Notes under the pieces: generated by a model
The model's database searches: none
Told to the model about the DNA's origin: nothing
The model's input: the letters and a program-made list of their open reading frames with translations, nothing else
Made by a program: the position numbers and the translations under genes
Assembly (NCBI GenBank): GCA_964371055.1
Contig: CAYJLF010000018.1
Span: 78,912-142,911 of the forward strand
Length of the DNA: 64,000 nt
Direction of reading: 5' to 3'
From: CAYJLF01 sp964371055
Lineage (GTDB): Bacteria > Eisenbacteria > RBG-16-71-46 > CAIMUX01
In this document: piece after piece, positions 46,046 to 54,457 of the stretch
How positions within the stretch are numbered: position 1 is the stretch's first letter
Layout: the number at the start of each line of letters is the position of its first letter

Positions 46046-46866
46046 CTTGCCTCGCCTCTGATCCGGGCCCAATTCTGCAGGAACTCGAACAGCTCCCGGG
46101 GCGGATCGAGCCGGAGGTCGGCCGCGCTCGCCCGCGGCTCGGACCGGATGAGAACACCGAGTCCGCGGCCGCCCATGACATCGTGAAGCGCACGGAAGGC
46201 ATCTTCATCGGTGAGATCATCGCCAAGGTAGGCCGCCACCGCGACCGGAGACGCCGACGCCAGGACGGCCCGCACCGCGCTTCCCTTGTCCGGTCCCCCG
46301 GCGCGGACTTCGACTCCGCCGTCGAACGGCCGGAACTCGAGTTCTTGGCTCGAAGCCAGCGGCGCCAGCGATTCCTCCGCCCAGGCCAGCAACTGCTCCG
46401 CCCGGGCCGTCTCGAGACCGCGCCAGTGGAGGGCCACCGCTCCGTACTTCTCCTCCAGGCACGATGCGAGCCCCGCTGCCTCCAGTCGCCGCCGGGCTTC
46501 GATCAGGCCGTCACGCGCCGCCGAAGGGACCTGAGTCCGCTGGAGGCGTCCCTCCCGGTCGCGCCGTTCCAGTCCGTGCACCCCCCAGATCTCGTGCGGT
46601 CGAAACGGCTCGAGGAGGTGCGCAACGGCTCCGCTCTCCCGGCCGGAGATCACGACCACGCGGGTCCGGGCACCCTCGGCGATCTGGTCCAGCCGTTCGA
46701 GCATTCCCGGCCAGGGCCGCGCCTCCTCCCGACGGATGTGGAACGGCGCGAGCGTGCCGTCGTAATCGAGCATGAGGACCGCGTCGGCGGCGCGACGCAG
46801 CACCCCGGCGAAAGACGCGGACAACCAACGCGCGCCGGCTGAGTCCTCGGAGCCGTCGCCGCTCAC
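46042..46866 (-). CDS. otsB: Trehalose-6-phosphate phosphatase
   Basis: The start is GTG 46866, overlapping the stop of the upstream glycosyltransferase (GTGA), with GGAGAGG upstream; the product is 274 residues. The HAD catalytic motif 'LMLDYDGTLAPF' supplies the nucleophile and acid Asp. Motif II is in 'VVVISGRESG' and the metal Asp pair in 'YLGDDLTDEDAF'. 'GVHGLERRDREG' is typical of OtsB. It dephosphorylates trehalose-6-phosphate to trehalose in the cytoplasm. The 4-bp overlap with otsA downstream implies coupled synthesis. Confidence 0.94.
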   Translation of the reverse strand: MSGDGSEDSAGARWLSASFAGVLRRAADAVLMLDYDGTLAPFHIRREEARPWPGMLERLDQIAEGARTRVVVISGRESGAVAHLLEPFRPHEIWGVHGLERRDREGRLQRTQVPSAARDGLIEARRRLEAAGLASCLEEKYGAVALHWRGLETARAEQLLAWAEESLAPLASSQELEFRPFDGGVEVRAGGPDKGSAVRAVLASASPVAVAAYLGDDLTDEDAFRALHDVMGGRGLGVLIRSEPRASAADLRLDPPRELFEFLQNWARIRGEAR

Positions 46867-48101
46867 ATCTCGATCCTCTCCGCCCCGTCGTGGCGCAGGG
46901 CGACCATGAGCGACAGGTAATCCCGGAGATGGCGCGTAATCAGGAAGTTCTCCCGGACGAACGCCCGGGCGCGCTCCCCCATCCGCTCGAGGCGGGCGCG
47001 TTGTCCGAGCAGGTAGCGGATGCGGAGGGCGGCGCCCTCCGGGGTCCGAACCCGGAAGCCGGTCTGGTGATCGACGACCTGGATCCGGATGCCGCCGACG
47101 TCGCCGCCGATGACTGGCTTTCCCTTCCACATCGCCTCCGCGACGGTGAGGCCGAAACCCTCCCGGGTCGACTTCTGGATGACGAGATCGGAGGCGCGTT
47201 GCAGCGCATTGATCGTGTGGTGCGCGTCGGAGGGGAGGAGCAGGACGTGTATCCAATCGTCATCGCCCGCCGCTCGCCGCACCTCGTCGAGCACCGCCTC
47301 TCCCTCCGGATCGTCCGTGGCTCCCCCTCCGGCCAGCACGAGCTGCAGCGGCACGTGGTGCCGAGCCAGCCGGCAGGCCTCGATCACGCCGACCGGATCC
47401 TTGAACCGGTCGTAGCGCGACACCTGCACGATGAGTGGAAGCTCTGGATCGAGCCCGTAGCGTTCCCTCACCTCGCGGATCTCCTCCGGAAGCAGTTCGC
47501 GGTTCTTTTCGGCCAGCGGATCGATGCTGGGAGGGATCAGGTACTGCGGATGGGGCAGTGGTTGGGCAAACTCCGGCAGGTGGAAGATCGAAGCGTCGAA
47601 TCCGGCGACGTGCCGGCGCAGCACCCTCCAGACAGACCGATACGGCCGGCTGAGATCGATGTGACACCGCCAGATCCAGTAGCCGCGCCGCCCGGGACAT
47701 TGGCCCAGCAGCCCGGCCGGCTGCGGATCGTGGATGAAGACGAAGTCGGCGCTCTCCAGCTCCGGCCGCAGCCGTTCGGCACAGGCCCGATTCGCCTCCT
47801 CCCAGGCCGCCAGCATCGACGCGGACGGGGAGACCGTCTGGCCCTGGAGGGCGTTGTGGAAGGTCTTGGTGCAACGATAGAACTCGTCCGTGCCCTCGAT
47901 CACCTCCCAGGCGGTGCGGATGCCCAGCGCCTCCTTCAGGGGAAGCAGCTTCTGCAGGATCTCCGCGACCCCTCCCCCCACTCGAGTCGAATTGACATGA
48001 ACGACCTTCGATCCGGCCAGCGGCTCGGCCAACTGCCGGAGATGGTCGATCACGTCCGGGCCGGCGGCGTCTTCGTAGCGCCGAAGGAGGTCCTCGGTCA
48101 T
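46863..48101 (-). CDS. treT: TreT-type trehalose synthase / GT4 glycosyltransferase
   Basis: ATG 48101 overlaps the upstream stop (ATGA) and gives 412 residues. The GT-B fold enzyme opens with 'GSKVVHVNSTRVGGGVAEIL' and 'WEVIEGTDEFYRCTKTFHNA', a signature I know from TreT (trehalose glycosyltransferring synthase). It then shows 'IVQVSRYDRFKDPVG' and the donor-binding 'KSTREGFGLTVAEAMWKGKP'. TreT makes trehalose reversibly from a nucleotide-glucose and free glucose. Its presence in one operon with otsA and otsB suggests two routes to trehalose under common control. Confidence 0.9.
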   Translation of the reverse strand: MTEDLLRRYEDAAGPDVIDHLRQLAEPLAGSKVVHVNSTRVGGGVAEILQKLLPLKEALGIRTAWEVIEGTDEFYRCTKTFHNALQGQTVSPSASMLAAWEEANRACAERLRPELESADFVFIHDPQPAGLLGQCPGRRGYWIWRCHIDLSRPYRSVWRVLRRHVAGFDASIFHLPEFAQPLPHPQYLIPPSIDPLAEKNRELLPEEIREVRERYGLDPELPLIVQVSRYDRFKDPVGVIEACRLARHHVPLQLVLAGGGATDDPEGEAVLDEVRRAAGDDDWIHVLLLPSDAHHTINALQRASDLVIQKSTREGFGLTVAEAMWKGKPVIGGDVGGIRIQVVDHQTGFRVRTPEGAALRIRYLLGQRARLERMGERARAFVRENFLITRHLRDYLSLMVALRHDGAERIEM

Positions 48102-48862
48102 CTTCCCCCCCCATCCGGGTCTGCTTCGAGCAGATCGCTGATGGCGCGACGGAGGTCGACCAGCGAAGCCAGGCTGGGGTCGATCGCGCGCAGCGCCACC
48201 CGGGTGCGTTCGTACCGGCCTCCGAACGAAGCCAGCCAGGCACTGAAGTCGTCTTCCCCCAGGGGCGGCCGGTGCCGGGCATCAATGAAGTGATAGAAGA
48301 TGCTGCCCGAACTCAGCGTCGGCAGCACTTCCCGCAGGCGGTCGGGATGCTTGAGAACGCGGTGCGTGTCGAAGACGACGAGTTGCGACCAGACGAAGTA
48401 GAACTGCTGGTCGGCCCGGGCCCAAGGAACCATCTCCGATTCGTCGAGTCTCGTCTCCACCGCGTCGATGACCGCGAGGCGCAACTCCTCGAGACTCTCG
48501 AACTCGCCGGGATCGATGGTGCCGACCCTCTCCGCGAGGGCGCGATCATGGAGAGCGCGCGCCCCCCAGGCGGCGAAGTCATTGCCGTACTCCGGCTCGT
48601 CGAACGTCGGTTCGAGCAGGCGCCCCCAGAAGTGATGGTAGATGCTCGCCGCGGGAGCCTGGCGAAGGCAGGAGAGCAATTCCCGCAGGTTCTGCGCCCT
48701 CAGCCCGGTGGAGATCCGGATCAGCGCGCAGTCCTTCACGCGAAACGGCGTCGGACTGATGGCTGACACGTCAGGGTTCGGCGCAGCCGCGGGCTTGGGA
48801 CGTTCGACCTCCCCCGTCACCACGGGGGCGGGTCGACGGCTCCTCTTGGTCGGTTCCTTCAC
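48098..48862 (-). CDS. DUF5752-like protein heading the trehalose operon
   Basis: The start is GTG 48862, preceded by GAGGAGG at good spacing; the product is 254 residues. After a Pro-rich N-terminal tail (about 1-35), two similar helical halves appear, with 'SIYHHFWGRLLEP' and 'SIFYHFIDARHRPP' at corresponding places, so it is an internal duplication. I associate this pattern with the DUF5752 family, commonly found beside trehalose synthase genes. No catalytic motif is evident; a regulatory or structural partner role is inferred from the operon (4-bp overlap with treT). Confidence 0.82.
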   Translation of the reverse strand: MKEPTKRSRRPAPVVTGEVERPKPAAAPNPDVSAISPTPFRVKDCALIRISTGLRAQNLRELLSCLRQAPAASIYHHFWGRLLEPTFDEPEYGNDFAAWGARALHDRALAERVGTIDPGEFESLEELRLAVIDAVETRLDESEMVPWARADQQFYFVWSQLVVFDTHRVLKHPDRLREVLPTLSSGSIFYHFIDARHRPPLGEDDFSAWLASFGGRYERTRVALRAIDPSLASLVDLRRAISDLLEADPDGGGR

Positions 48863-49300
48863 GTCGGCTCCTCCTCGCGACGGACTCCGTGAAGCTCACG
48901 GCCGGACAGGGCGGCTCACGCCCCGGTGGATCTGGCAGGGTGCCAGAGAACCCTGCTCGCAGCGGTCATGCGGTGCAGCGCCCGTGCAGCAAGCTCGCCA
49001 TCATCACGGATCACCACCGGGCTGGCGGAGATGTTCGCCGCGCGGCCCTGGTTCAGGGTACGAAGATCGCGCGGGAAGATCAACCCTTGGAGGCCGCCCG
49101 CTACTGGCGGCGAGAGCCGGAGTCTGGGCGGAACGGCTCGTCCGCGGCGCCGCCGGAGCGGGGCGGACCTTGCGCAACTCCGACGGCGGCGCTACGTTCG
49201 GCTGGCTCTGCGTGCCTGCGTCACACCGTCGCTCCACATCTCCAGCCCGCGGAGTATCGTCCTGTTCCGTTCAGAAGCGTGCACACTCAGGAGGTGCTCG
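48863..49300. other. Divergent region between the trehalose operon and a lipoprotein gene
   Basis: These 438 bases must hold promoters for both directions, but no consensus -35/-10 pair stands out. No small gene with a ribosome site is supported. Confidence 0.35.
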
Positions 49301-50758
49301 ATGCGTGGAGCGAAACGACCTGGCCGCCGGACGTGGCTTCTTACCGTGCTTGTCCTGTTCGCAGGAGCCTGCAGCGAGGACCGCGAGCGCATCCAGCCGC
49401 CTCCATCGACCGACGCGACGCCGCCGGCCGCCATCCTTGATCTCGCCACGAGCCAGATCACCCCCTCCACCGTCAGGCTGACCTGGACTGCGCCCGGGGA
49501 CGACGACACCACCGGCACGGCGGACCGTTACGACCTTCGTTACTCGACCGGCGAGATCACGGAGGCGAACTTCACCGGCGCCACCGCTGTCGCCGACCCG
49601 CCACCGCCCTCCGCGGCCGGGACCGCGCAGAGCCTCGTCGTGAGTGGCCTCTCTCCCGGGACTCCGTACTCGTTCGCGTTGAAGGCGGCGGACGAGGTGC
49701 CCAACTGGTCAGGCCTCTCGAACGCGCCGCGCGCCACGACCGTAGCGAACGCCGCTCCGGAGATCGACACCCTCACGGTGAGCGCCACCGCAGCCGCGCC
49801 GGGTGGATCGCTGACGCTGGCCTGCCTGGCTCACGACGCCGATGAAGACAGTGTCGCCTATGTCTGGCAGGCGACCAGCGGCCTCATCGAAGGCGACGGT
49901 CCGGAGGCATCCTGGATCGCACCGGCCGCGGAAGGGCTCTACCGCATCTCCGTGACGGTGTCCGATCACTGGGGATTCGCCGCGGCCGAGACGCTGACCG
50001 TCGCCTCCGACGCCTTCGACGGAACTCTGCTGGTGCAGACCCGCGGCGGGCTCACGGCCATCGACGCGGTCGGCTCGAGCTTCATCCTTCATCGCTCGAC
50101 GCCCGAGGTGGAAGTCCTCGGAGAGCGGATCTTCCTGGCCGGCTATAGGGGGATCACGGAGATCGACGACGAGGGAAACGAGTTGATGAGCGTCGAAGCC
50201 GATCCTCCGGTCTCCGGCTACGTGACCCTACTCCCGGACCTGGGCTTCGCCGTGATCAGCAACGATTCGGACCTGGTCTACCTGGTAGGTCCGACGGGAG
50301 TGGTCCTCGACACGATCCCGATGCCGAACCCGAGCCCGGAGTCGCTGCAGAACATCGAGGGTGTGGTCGTCGGCGACCGCCTCGTCGTCTCGGAGAACGG
50401 CAGCAACGAGGTCTTCGCCGTCGATCTGGCCACGCACGAGACGTCGATCGTCCGCTCCGTGCAGGACGGCCAGGGATGGCTGGGGTCGATCGACTACCGC
50501 GACGGGACGTTCTATCTCTGTCGATCGCAGAGGGTTCAGGCCTTCACGGTCGAGGGCGATCTGCGGGAGATCTGCCTACTTCCCGAGCACAACATCACCG
50601 GCATCGCGGCCACCGGCCGCTTCGCCTATGTCGTGCTCAACTTCGCCGGCGCTCTCTACCGGGTCGACCTGGAGACCGGGGAGTACCAGCGCGCCGTCTC
50701 CGGCCTGGATTATCCGCAGGACATCGAAATCCTGCCGGTGCGGCTGACGCAGCTCTAG
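49301..50758 (+). CDS. Lipoprotein with fibronectin type III and Ig-like domains and a propeller-like C-terminal part
   Basis: ATG 49301 has AGGAGG eight bases upstream; the product is 485 residues. A lipobox-type site 'LVLFAGAC' follows an Arg-rich start. Residues about 45-150 form a fibronectin type III domain ('ILDLATSQITPSTVRLTW', 'VSGLSPGTPYSFALKAAD'). Residues about 155-230 form an Ig/PKD-like domain ('HDADEDSVAYVWQ'). The rest carries weak repeats ('YLVGPTGVVLDTIPMP', 'EVFAVDLATHETSIV', 'ALYRVDLETGEYQ') like a small beta-propeller. There is no FlgD tail, consistent with lipid anchoring. It is likely a surface binding protein of unknown ligand. Confidence 0.85.
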   Translation: MRGAKRPGRRTWLLTVLVLFAGACSEDRERIQPPPSTDATPPAAILDLATSQITPSTVRLTWTAPGDDDTTGTADRYDLRYSTGEITEANFTGATAVADPPPPSAAGTAQSLVVSGLSPGTPYSFALKAADEVPNWSGLSNAPRATTVANAAPEIDTLTVSATAAAPGGSLTLACLAHDADEDSVAYVWQATSGLIEGDGPEASWIAPAAEGLYRISVTVSDHWGFAAAETLTVASDAFDGTLLVQTRGGLTAIDAVGSSFILHRSTPEVEVLGERIFLAGYRGITEIDDEGNELMSVEADPPVSGYVTLLPDLGFAVISNDSDLVYLVGPTGVVLDTIPMPNPSPESLQNIEGVVVGDRLVVSENGSNEVFAVDLATHETSIVRSVQDGQGWLGSIDYRDGTFYLCRSQRVQAFTVEGDLREICLLPEHNITGIAATGRFAYVVLNFAGALYRVDLETGEYQRAVSGLDYPQDIEILPVRLTQL

Positions 50759-50803
50759 CAGGGTGCGGGGAAACCGGTCCCGCCGCGCTCGGCAGCCTCT
50801 GCG

Positions 50804-51505
50804 TCACGCCAGCCCGCGGCTCATGATCTCCTCACGGACGCGATCCGCGGTCACCTTCTCATCAGTCTCGTCGGTGCGGAGGAGCACCTTCTCGCCAGGG
50901 TAACGCTCGTACCAGTCGGTGTACAAGCGGCCGAGCTCCTCGAGGTACGGATTGTCGGCCCGGATGAGCTCCGCCTCCTGCGGACGACCCCGTCGCCGGA
51001 TCCGGGCGCGCAGGCGCGTGGGGTCGCAGTGCAGGAAGATCTGCAGCGCGGGCGGAGGGACTCCCGCCAGCTCACGTTCGAGCATCCGCCCGAGGCTGGC
51101 GAATTGCTGGGGCGTGAGAAGACCCTGTTCGAGGTTCCGGCGTGAGAAGATCTCGATGTCGTCCATCGGATGCCGCTCCGACAGGCCGCCTCTCTCCCCT
51201 CCACCCAGATGGCGCCGGAGGATTTCCGAACGCCTCGTGATGAAGTGGACCTGCGTCCGGAAGATCGTTTCACGGATCGCTCCTGCCCCCGACCCGGTCA
51301 ACGGAGGATCCGTCCGGTGCAGCGATGCGTAGGCTTCGACCGCGCGGTAGTACCGGTCCAGCACCTCGCGGTCTTCCGCCCGCGAGTCGACATCCTCGGC
51401 CAGGAAAGCGAGCGCGGTCCCTGAGACCGCGAGACGACCGACGGTCGACTTGCCGCTGGCGATCGGTCCGGTCAACACCACGAGGATCGGTCCGGGATCA
51501 GGCAT
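50804..51505 (-). CDS. P-loop kinase, deoxynucleoside-kinase-like
   Basis: The 233-residue product starts at ATG 51505; no Shine-Dalgarno motif is visible (the upstream stretch is C-rich), so the start is less certain than most. The Walker A motif is 'LTGPIASGKSTVGRL' (about 8-22). Later motifs are 'FLAEDVDSRAEDREVL', 'HPMDDIEIFSRRNLEQGLL', 'IFLHCDPTRLRARIRRRGRP' (the lid Arg region) and a C-terminal 'DETDEKVTADRVREEI'. The order fits the deoxynucleoside/thymidylate kinase class that phosphorylates nucleosides in salvage. Substrate choice cannot be read. It is divergent from the dockerin-like gene. Confidence 0.82.
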   Translation of the reverse strand: MPDPGPILVVLTGPIASGKSTVGRLAVSGTALAFLAEDVDSRAEDREVLDRYYRAVEAYASLHRTDPPLTGSGAGAIRETIFRTQVHFITRRSEILRRHLGGGERGGLSERHPMDDIEIFSRRNLEQGLLTPQQFASLGRMLERELAGVPPPALQIFLHCDPTRLRARIRRRGRPQEAELIRADNPYLEELGRLYTDWYERYPGEKVLLRTDETDEKVTADRVREEIMSRGLA

Positions 51506-51858
51506 GGGGGGGAGGATAGCAGAGCGAAGCGAAAACCGGGAGCGGGGCCGAGCCGGATCATCATGCACCCCCGGCAGGACCCCGGGATCGAGTGGGCCGC
51601 TCCCGGCTCGGAGGCATCCGCAACTCGGCGGACCGAACCGCCACCGCTGGTCGCCGGCCCGGCTGGACGCGGGCAGTCCGTGAGACGGATTCCCCTTGAA
51701 TCGGCCGACGAAGGGACTCACACTTGCGTCCGTTTGAACAGAGTGGGATGCGGCGCGGAACAGATCGGCAGACCCCCCGATGGACCCGTGGAGGAGTGCT
51801 GCACCTGGCTCTCGCGCCCTCCGGTGCCTGCGTGCGTGGAGTGCGATTGGAGGTCGCC
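51506..51858. other. Intergenic region between kinase and cohesin/dockerin-like gene
   Basis: These 353 bases carry in-frame codons upstream of the assigned GTG start at 51859, but without a signal peptide or ribosome site ahead of them. I read the stretch as non-coding and see no promoter consensus in it. Confidence 0.35.
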
Positions 51859-54414
51859 GTGGCACAATCCTCCCCGACCGGATCCTGGTCCTGGGCCGTG
51901 GCGCTCGTGGCTCTCTGCGTGGCGGCGTCGCTGGGCGTCTCCAGCCGGGCGGTCGACGGTCCCTTCCTCCCGGAGGGTCCGGGCACACTGGTCGCGCGGG
52001 AGCTCTTTCCCTACCCGTGCTGCCTGGCCGACGGCAGCTGCCTCGTTAGCGAACCGTCCCTCTGCATCAGCCTCGGAGGATCTCCGGAGTACGGCGCGTA
52101 CGACTGTGCCCCCAACCCCTGTCCACAGCCTCAGAACATCCTGTCGCTCGGAACCGAGAGCGGGATTCCCGGGTCGCAGGTGACCGTGCCACTCGACCTC
52201 CAGAACGGCGATGTCGTGAAAGGACTCCAAACGGATATCGCCTTTGCCCCCTCGGTCGTGAGCTATGTCAGCGGTGCGGCCGCGCCGCGCGCCGGGACGA
52301 TGAGCTTCAGCGCGAGCGTCGTTGGCGGCAACACGCTCAGGGTGGTGATGTACTACGCGGACCAGAGCAGCCTGGCACCCGGTTCGGGATCGATCGCAAG
52401 CCTGGTCTTCCAGTTGATCGGGAGCGAAGGCACCTCAAGCCCGTTGACGCCCGAGTCGACGCTCCTATCGGGCCCGGACGGCCAGCTGCTGCCGGTGACC
52501 AGCGTCGCCGGCCATATCGATGTCACGGAGCTTCTGGGAGCCTGCTGCCGCGCGGACGGCACCTGTGCGGTCCGCACTATGGCGCAATGCGATGGCGCGT
52601 GGCTCGGCCCGGACACCGACTGCGAACCCGACCCCTGCGCGCTCCCGAACCTTCGAACCGACCCGATCGAGATCGACCCTCCCACCCCGACGTGGGCGGA
52701 CTCTGTGCGAATCCGGACGCTGGTCCGGAACGTCGGAGTCGCCGCATCCGGCCCCAGCCACTGCCTGCTCAGCCTGGATGGAGATGTGATCTGCGCTCCA
52801 GCCATGCCGCCCCTGGAGCCGGGCGAGGCGGTCTACACCCCGTGGTGCGAGTTGGGAGTGCTGGCCGCCTCACCGCACGAAACCAGGGCCTGCGCCGATG
52901 CCCTCGGCGAGATCACGGAAGGAAACGAGGCCGACAACTGCGCTGTCCGCCCCTTCGACGTCGGTGACTTCGTTCTCCACGTGCCGGAGGGATTGACCCT
53001 GCCGGCCGGGGGCGACGCCGAGATCCCGATCTTCCTGGCCAATCACGCCGAGGTGAAAGCGGTATCGTTCAGTCTCTGTCTCCCCTCGGACGTCCTGACC
53101 TGTCAGGCGCTCTTGCTCGAAGGAACCCGGGCGGAGGGCGCCGCTCACGTGGAGTGGCACGCGGGTCCCTGCCCCGCCGCCGGTATCGTCTACCGCTACG
53201 TCTGCCCCGCCATCGGGCCCGGGGACGGCCCAATCGCCCGCCTCTTGGTCAGCGTAGATCGGGAAGCATCCAGCGGACCGATCCCGATCACATTCATCGA
53301 CCAGCCTCCCTCGACCAATCGGGTCACGCTCTGCGACGGTGGTTCCGTCACTCCTCTGCTGCGGCCTTCTGAAGCGACCATCACCCGGGCCGACTTCATC
53401 CGTTCGGATGTCGATGGGAACGGCGAGACCAACATCTCGGATCCGGTCTGGAGCCTCGCGTATCAGTTCGCCGGCGGCCCGCCCCCGCTTTGCCTGGATG
53501 CGGCAGACGACGACGACAGCGGTGAGATCAACATCTCCGATCCGATCTACAGCTTGACCTATCAGTTCGGTCAAGGACCGGCTCCGCTCTCTCCGTTCCC
53601 ATCCTGTGGCCTCGATCCGACGTCTGACCCGCTCGATTGCGGCGCTTTCGCCCCCTGCCAGACCGGATCGGCGGTCGCGCCCTCCTCCATGGCCGCCGGT
53701 AGTCTCTACCGATTCGAGTGGGGCGCCGCCCGCCTCCTGGCGAACGGTGCCTGGACACTTCCGCTCTATCTCCGGACCACCGTCCCGCTCGTCGCCTTCG
53801 AGTTGTCCGCAAGCTACCGTCCCGACCTGCTGGAGTTCGTGACCCTGGAACCGACCGGCTCGTGGGGCGAGGCCGACTTCCTGTCCGCACAGGCTGAGCG
53901 AGGAATCGGACGGGTTCGTCTTGGCTGCGTGCCTGACTTCACTCTTCGGACGCAGATCGAACCAGGGCGTCATTTCATCGGCCGGTGCCGTTTCTCCCTG
54001 CGGGACTCCCGCCGGATCGTAGATGCCGCGGTGAGGACCGAGAGTGCGATCGCGGTGCAGCGGGATCTGCTGGCCCTTCGATCCGGACCCGACCCCGACG
54101 GTTCTCCGACCGACCCGGAAGAGGAATCGTCGCACGCGGGGGTGCTCACTCTCACCTTTGAGAACCCATATCGTCCCGGCCAGATGATCCTCGTCCGCGG
54201 CGGTACCCCAGGCCAGCCGATGGAGGCAGCGGTCTACGACGTTCATGGCCGGCGCGTGGCCGACTTGCTCGCGGGAACCTGCATCGCGGAAGAGACGGAG
54301 TTGTCGTGGAACGGACGTACCATCTCCGGAGCGCGCGCCGCAAGCGGCGTCTACTACCTGAAGGTACGGACGGGCGGCGACGGCGAGGATCGCCGGTTCC
54401 TCCTCGTCCGTTGA
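51859..54414 (+). CDS. Exported modular protein with cohesin-like and dockerin-like domains and FlgD-like tail
   Basis: The start is GTG 51859: GGAGGT lies seven bases upstream and a signal peptide ('WAVALVALCVAASLGVSSRA') follows directly. The 851 residues comprise a Cys-pair module (54-90), a cohesin-like beta domain (about 93-221, 'GIPGSQVTVPLDLQNG'), a second Cys module 'GACCRADGTC' (227-260), a CARDB-like domain (263-362) and a second cohesin-like domain (369-508). Two dockerin/EF-hand-like repeats follow ('DVDGNGETNISDPVWSLAYQF' pattern at 517-537 and 'DDDSGEINISDP' at 551-562), then a third cohesin-like domain (about 612-745) and a FlgD-like end ('GVYYLKVRTGG'). Domain names rest on visual recognition; the calcium loops are the surest part. 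Confidence 0.85.
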   Translation: MAQSSPTGSWSWAVALVALCVAASLGVSSRAVDGPFLPEGPGTLVARELFPYPCCLADGSCLVSEPSLCISLGGSPEYGAYDCAPNPCPQPQNILSLGTESGIPGSQVTVPLDLQNGDVVKGLQTDIAFAPSVVSYVSGAAAPRAGTMSFSASVVGGNTLRVVMYYADQSSLAPGSGSIASLVFQLIGSEGTSSPLTPESTLLSGPDGQLLPVTSVAGHIDVTELLGACCRADGTCAVRTMAQCDGAWLGPDTDCEPDPCALPNLRTDPIEIDPPTPTWADSVRIRTLVRNVGVAASGPSHCLLSLDGDVICAPAMPPLEPGEAVYTPWCELGVLAASPHETRACADALGEITEGNEADNCAVRPFDVGDFVLHVPEGLTLPAGGDAEIPIFLANHAEVKAVSFSLCLPSDVLTCQALLLEGTRAEGAAHVEWHAGPCPAAGIVYRYVCPAIGPGDGPIARLLVSVDREASSGPIPITFIDQPPSTNRVTLCDGGSVTPLLRPSEATITRADFIRSDVDGNGETNISDPVWSLAYQFAGGPPPLCLDAADDDDSGEINISDPIYSLTYQFGQGPAPLSPFPSCGLDPTSDPLDCGAFAPCQTGSAVAPSSMAAGSLYRFEWGAARLLANGAWTLPLYLRTTVPLVAFELSASYRPDLLEFVTLEPTGSWGEADFLSAQAERGIGRVRLGCVPDFTLRTQIEPGRHFIGRCRFSLRDSRRIVDAAVRTESAIAVQRDLLALRSGPDPDGSPTDPEEESSHAGVLTLTFENPYRPGQMILVRGGTPGQPMEAAVYDVHGRRVADLLAGTCIAEETELSWNGRTISGARAASGVYYLKVRTGGDGEDRRFLLVR

Positions 54415-54457
54415 GTCGACTCGGATGAGTGCTTAGCCGCGGACCGGTGGCACGCGA

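Noticed and set aside
51724..51858. Upstream extension of the cohesin/dockerin-like protein
   Set aside because: The extension has no ribosome site and would place a non-signal sequence before the evident signal peptide; GTG 51859 with GGAGGT is better.
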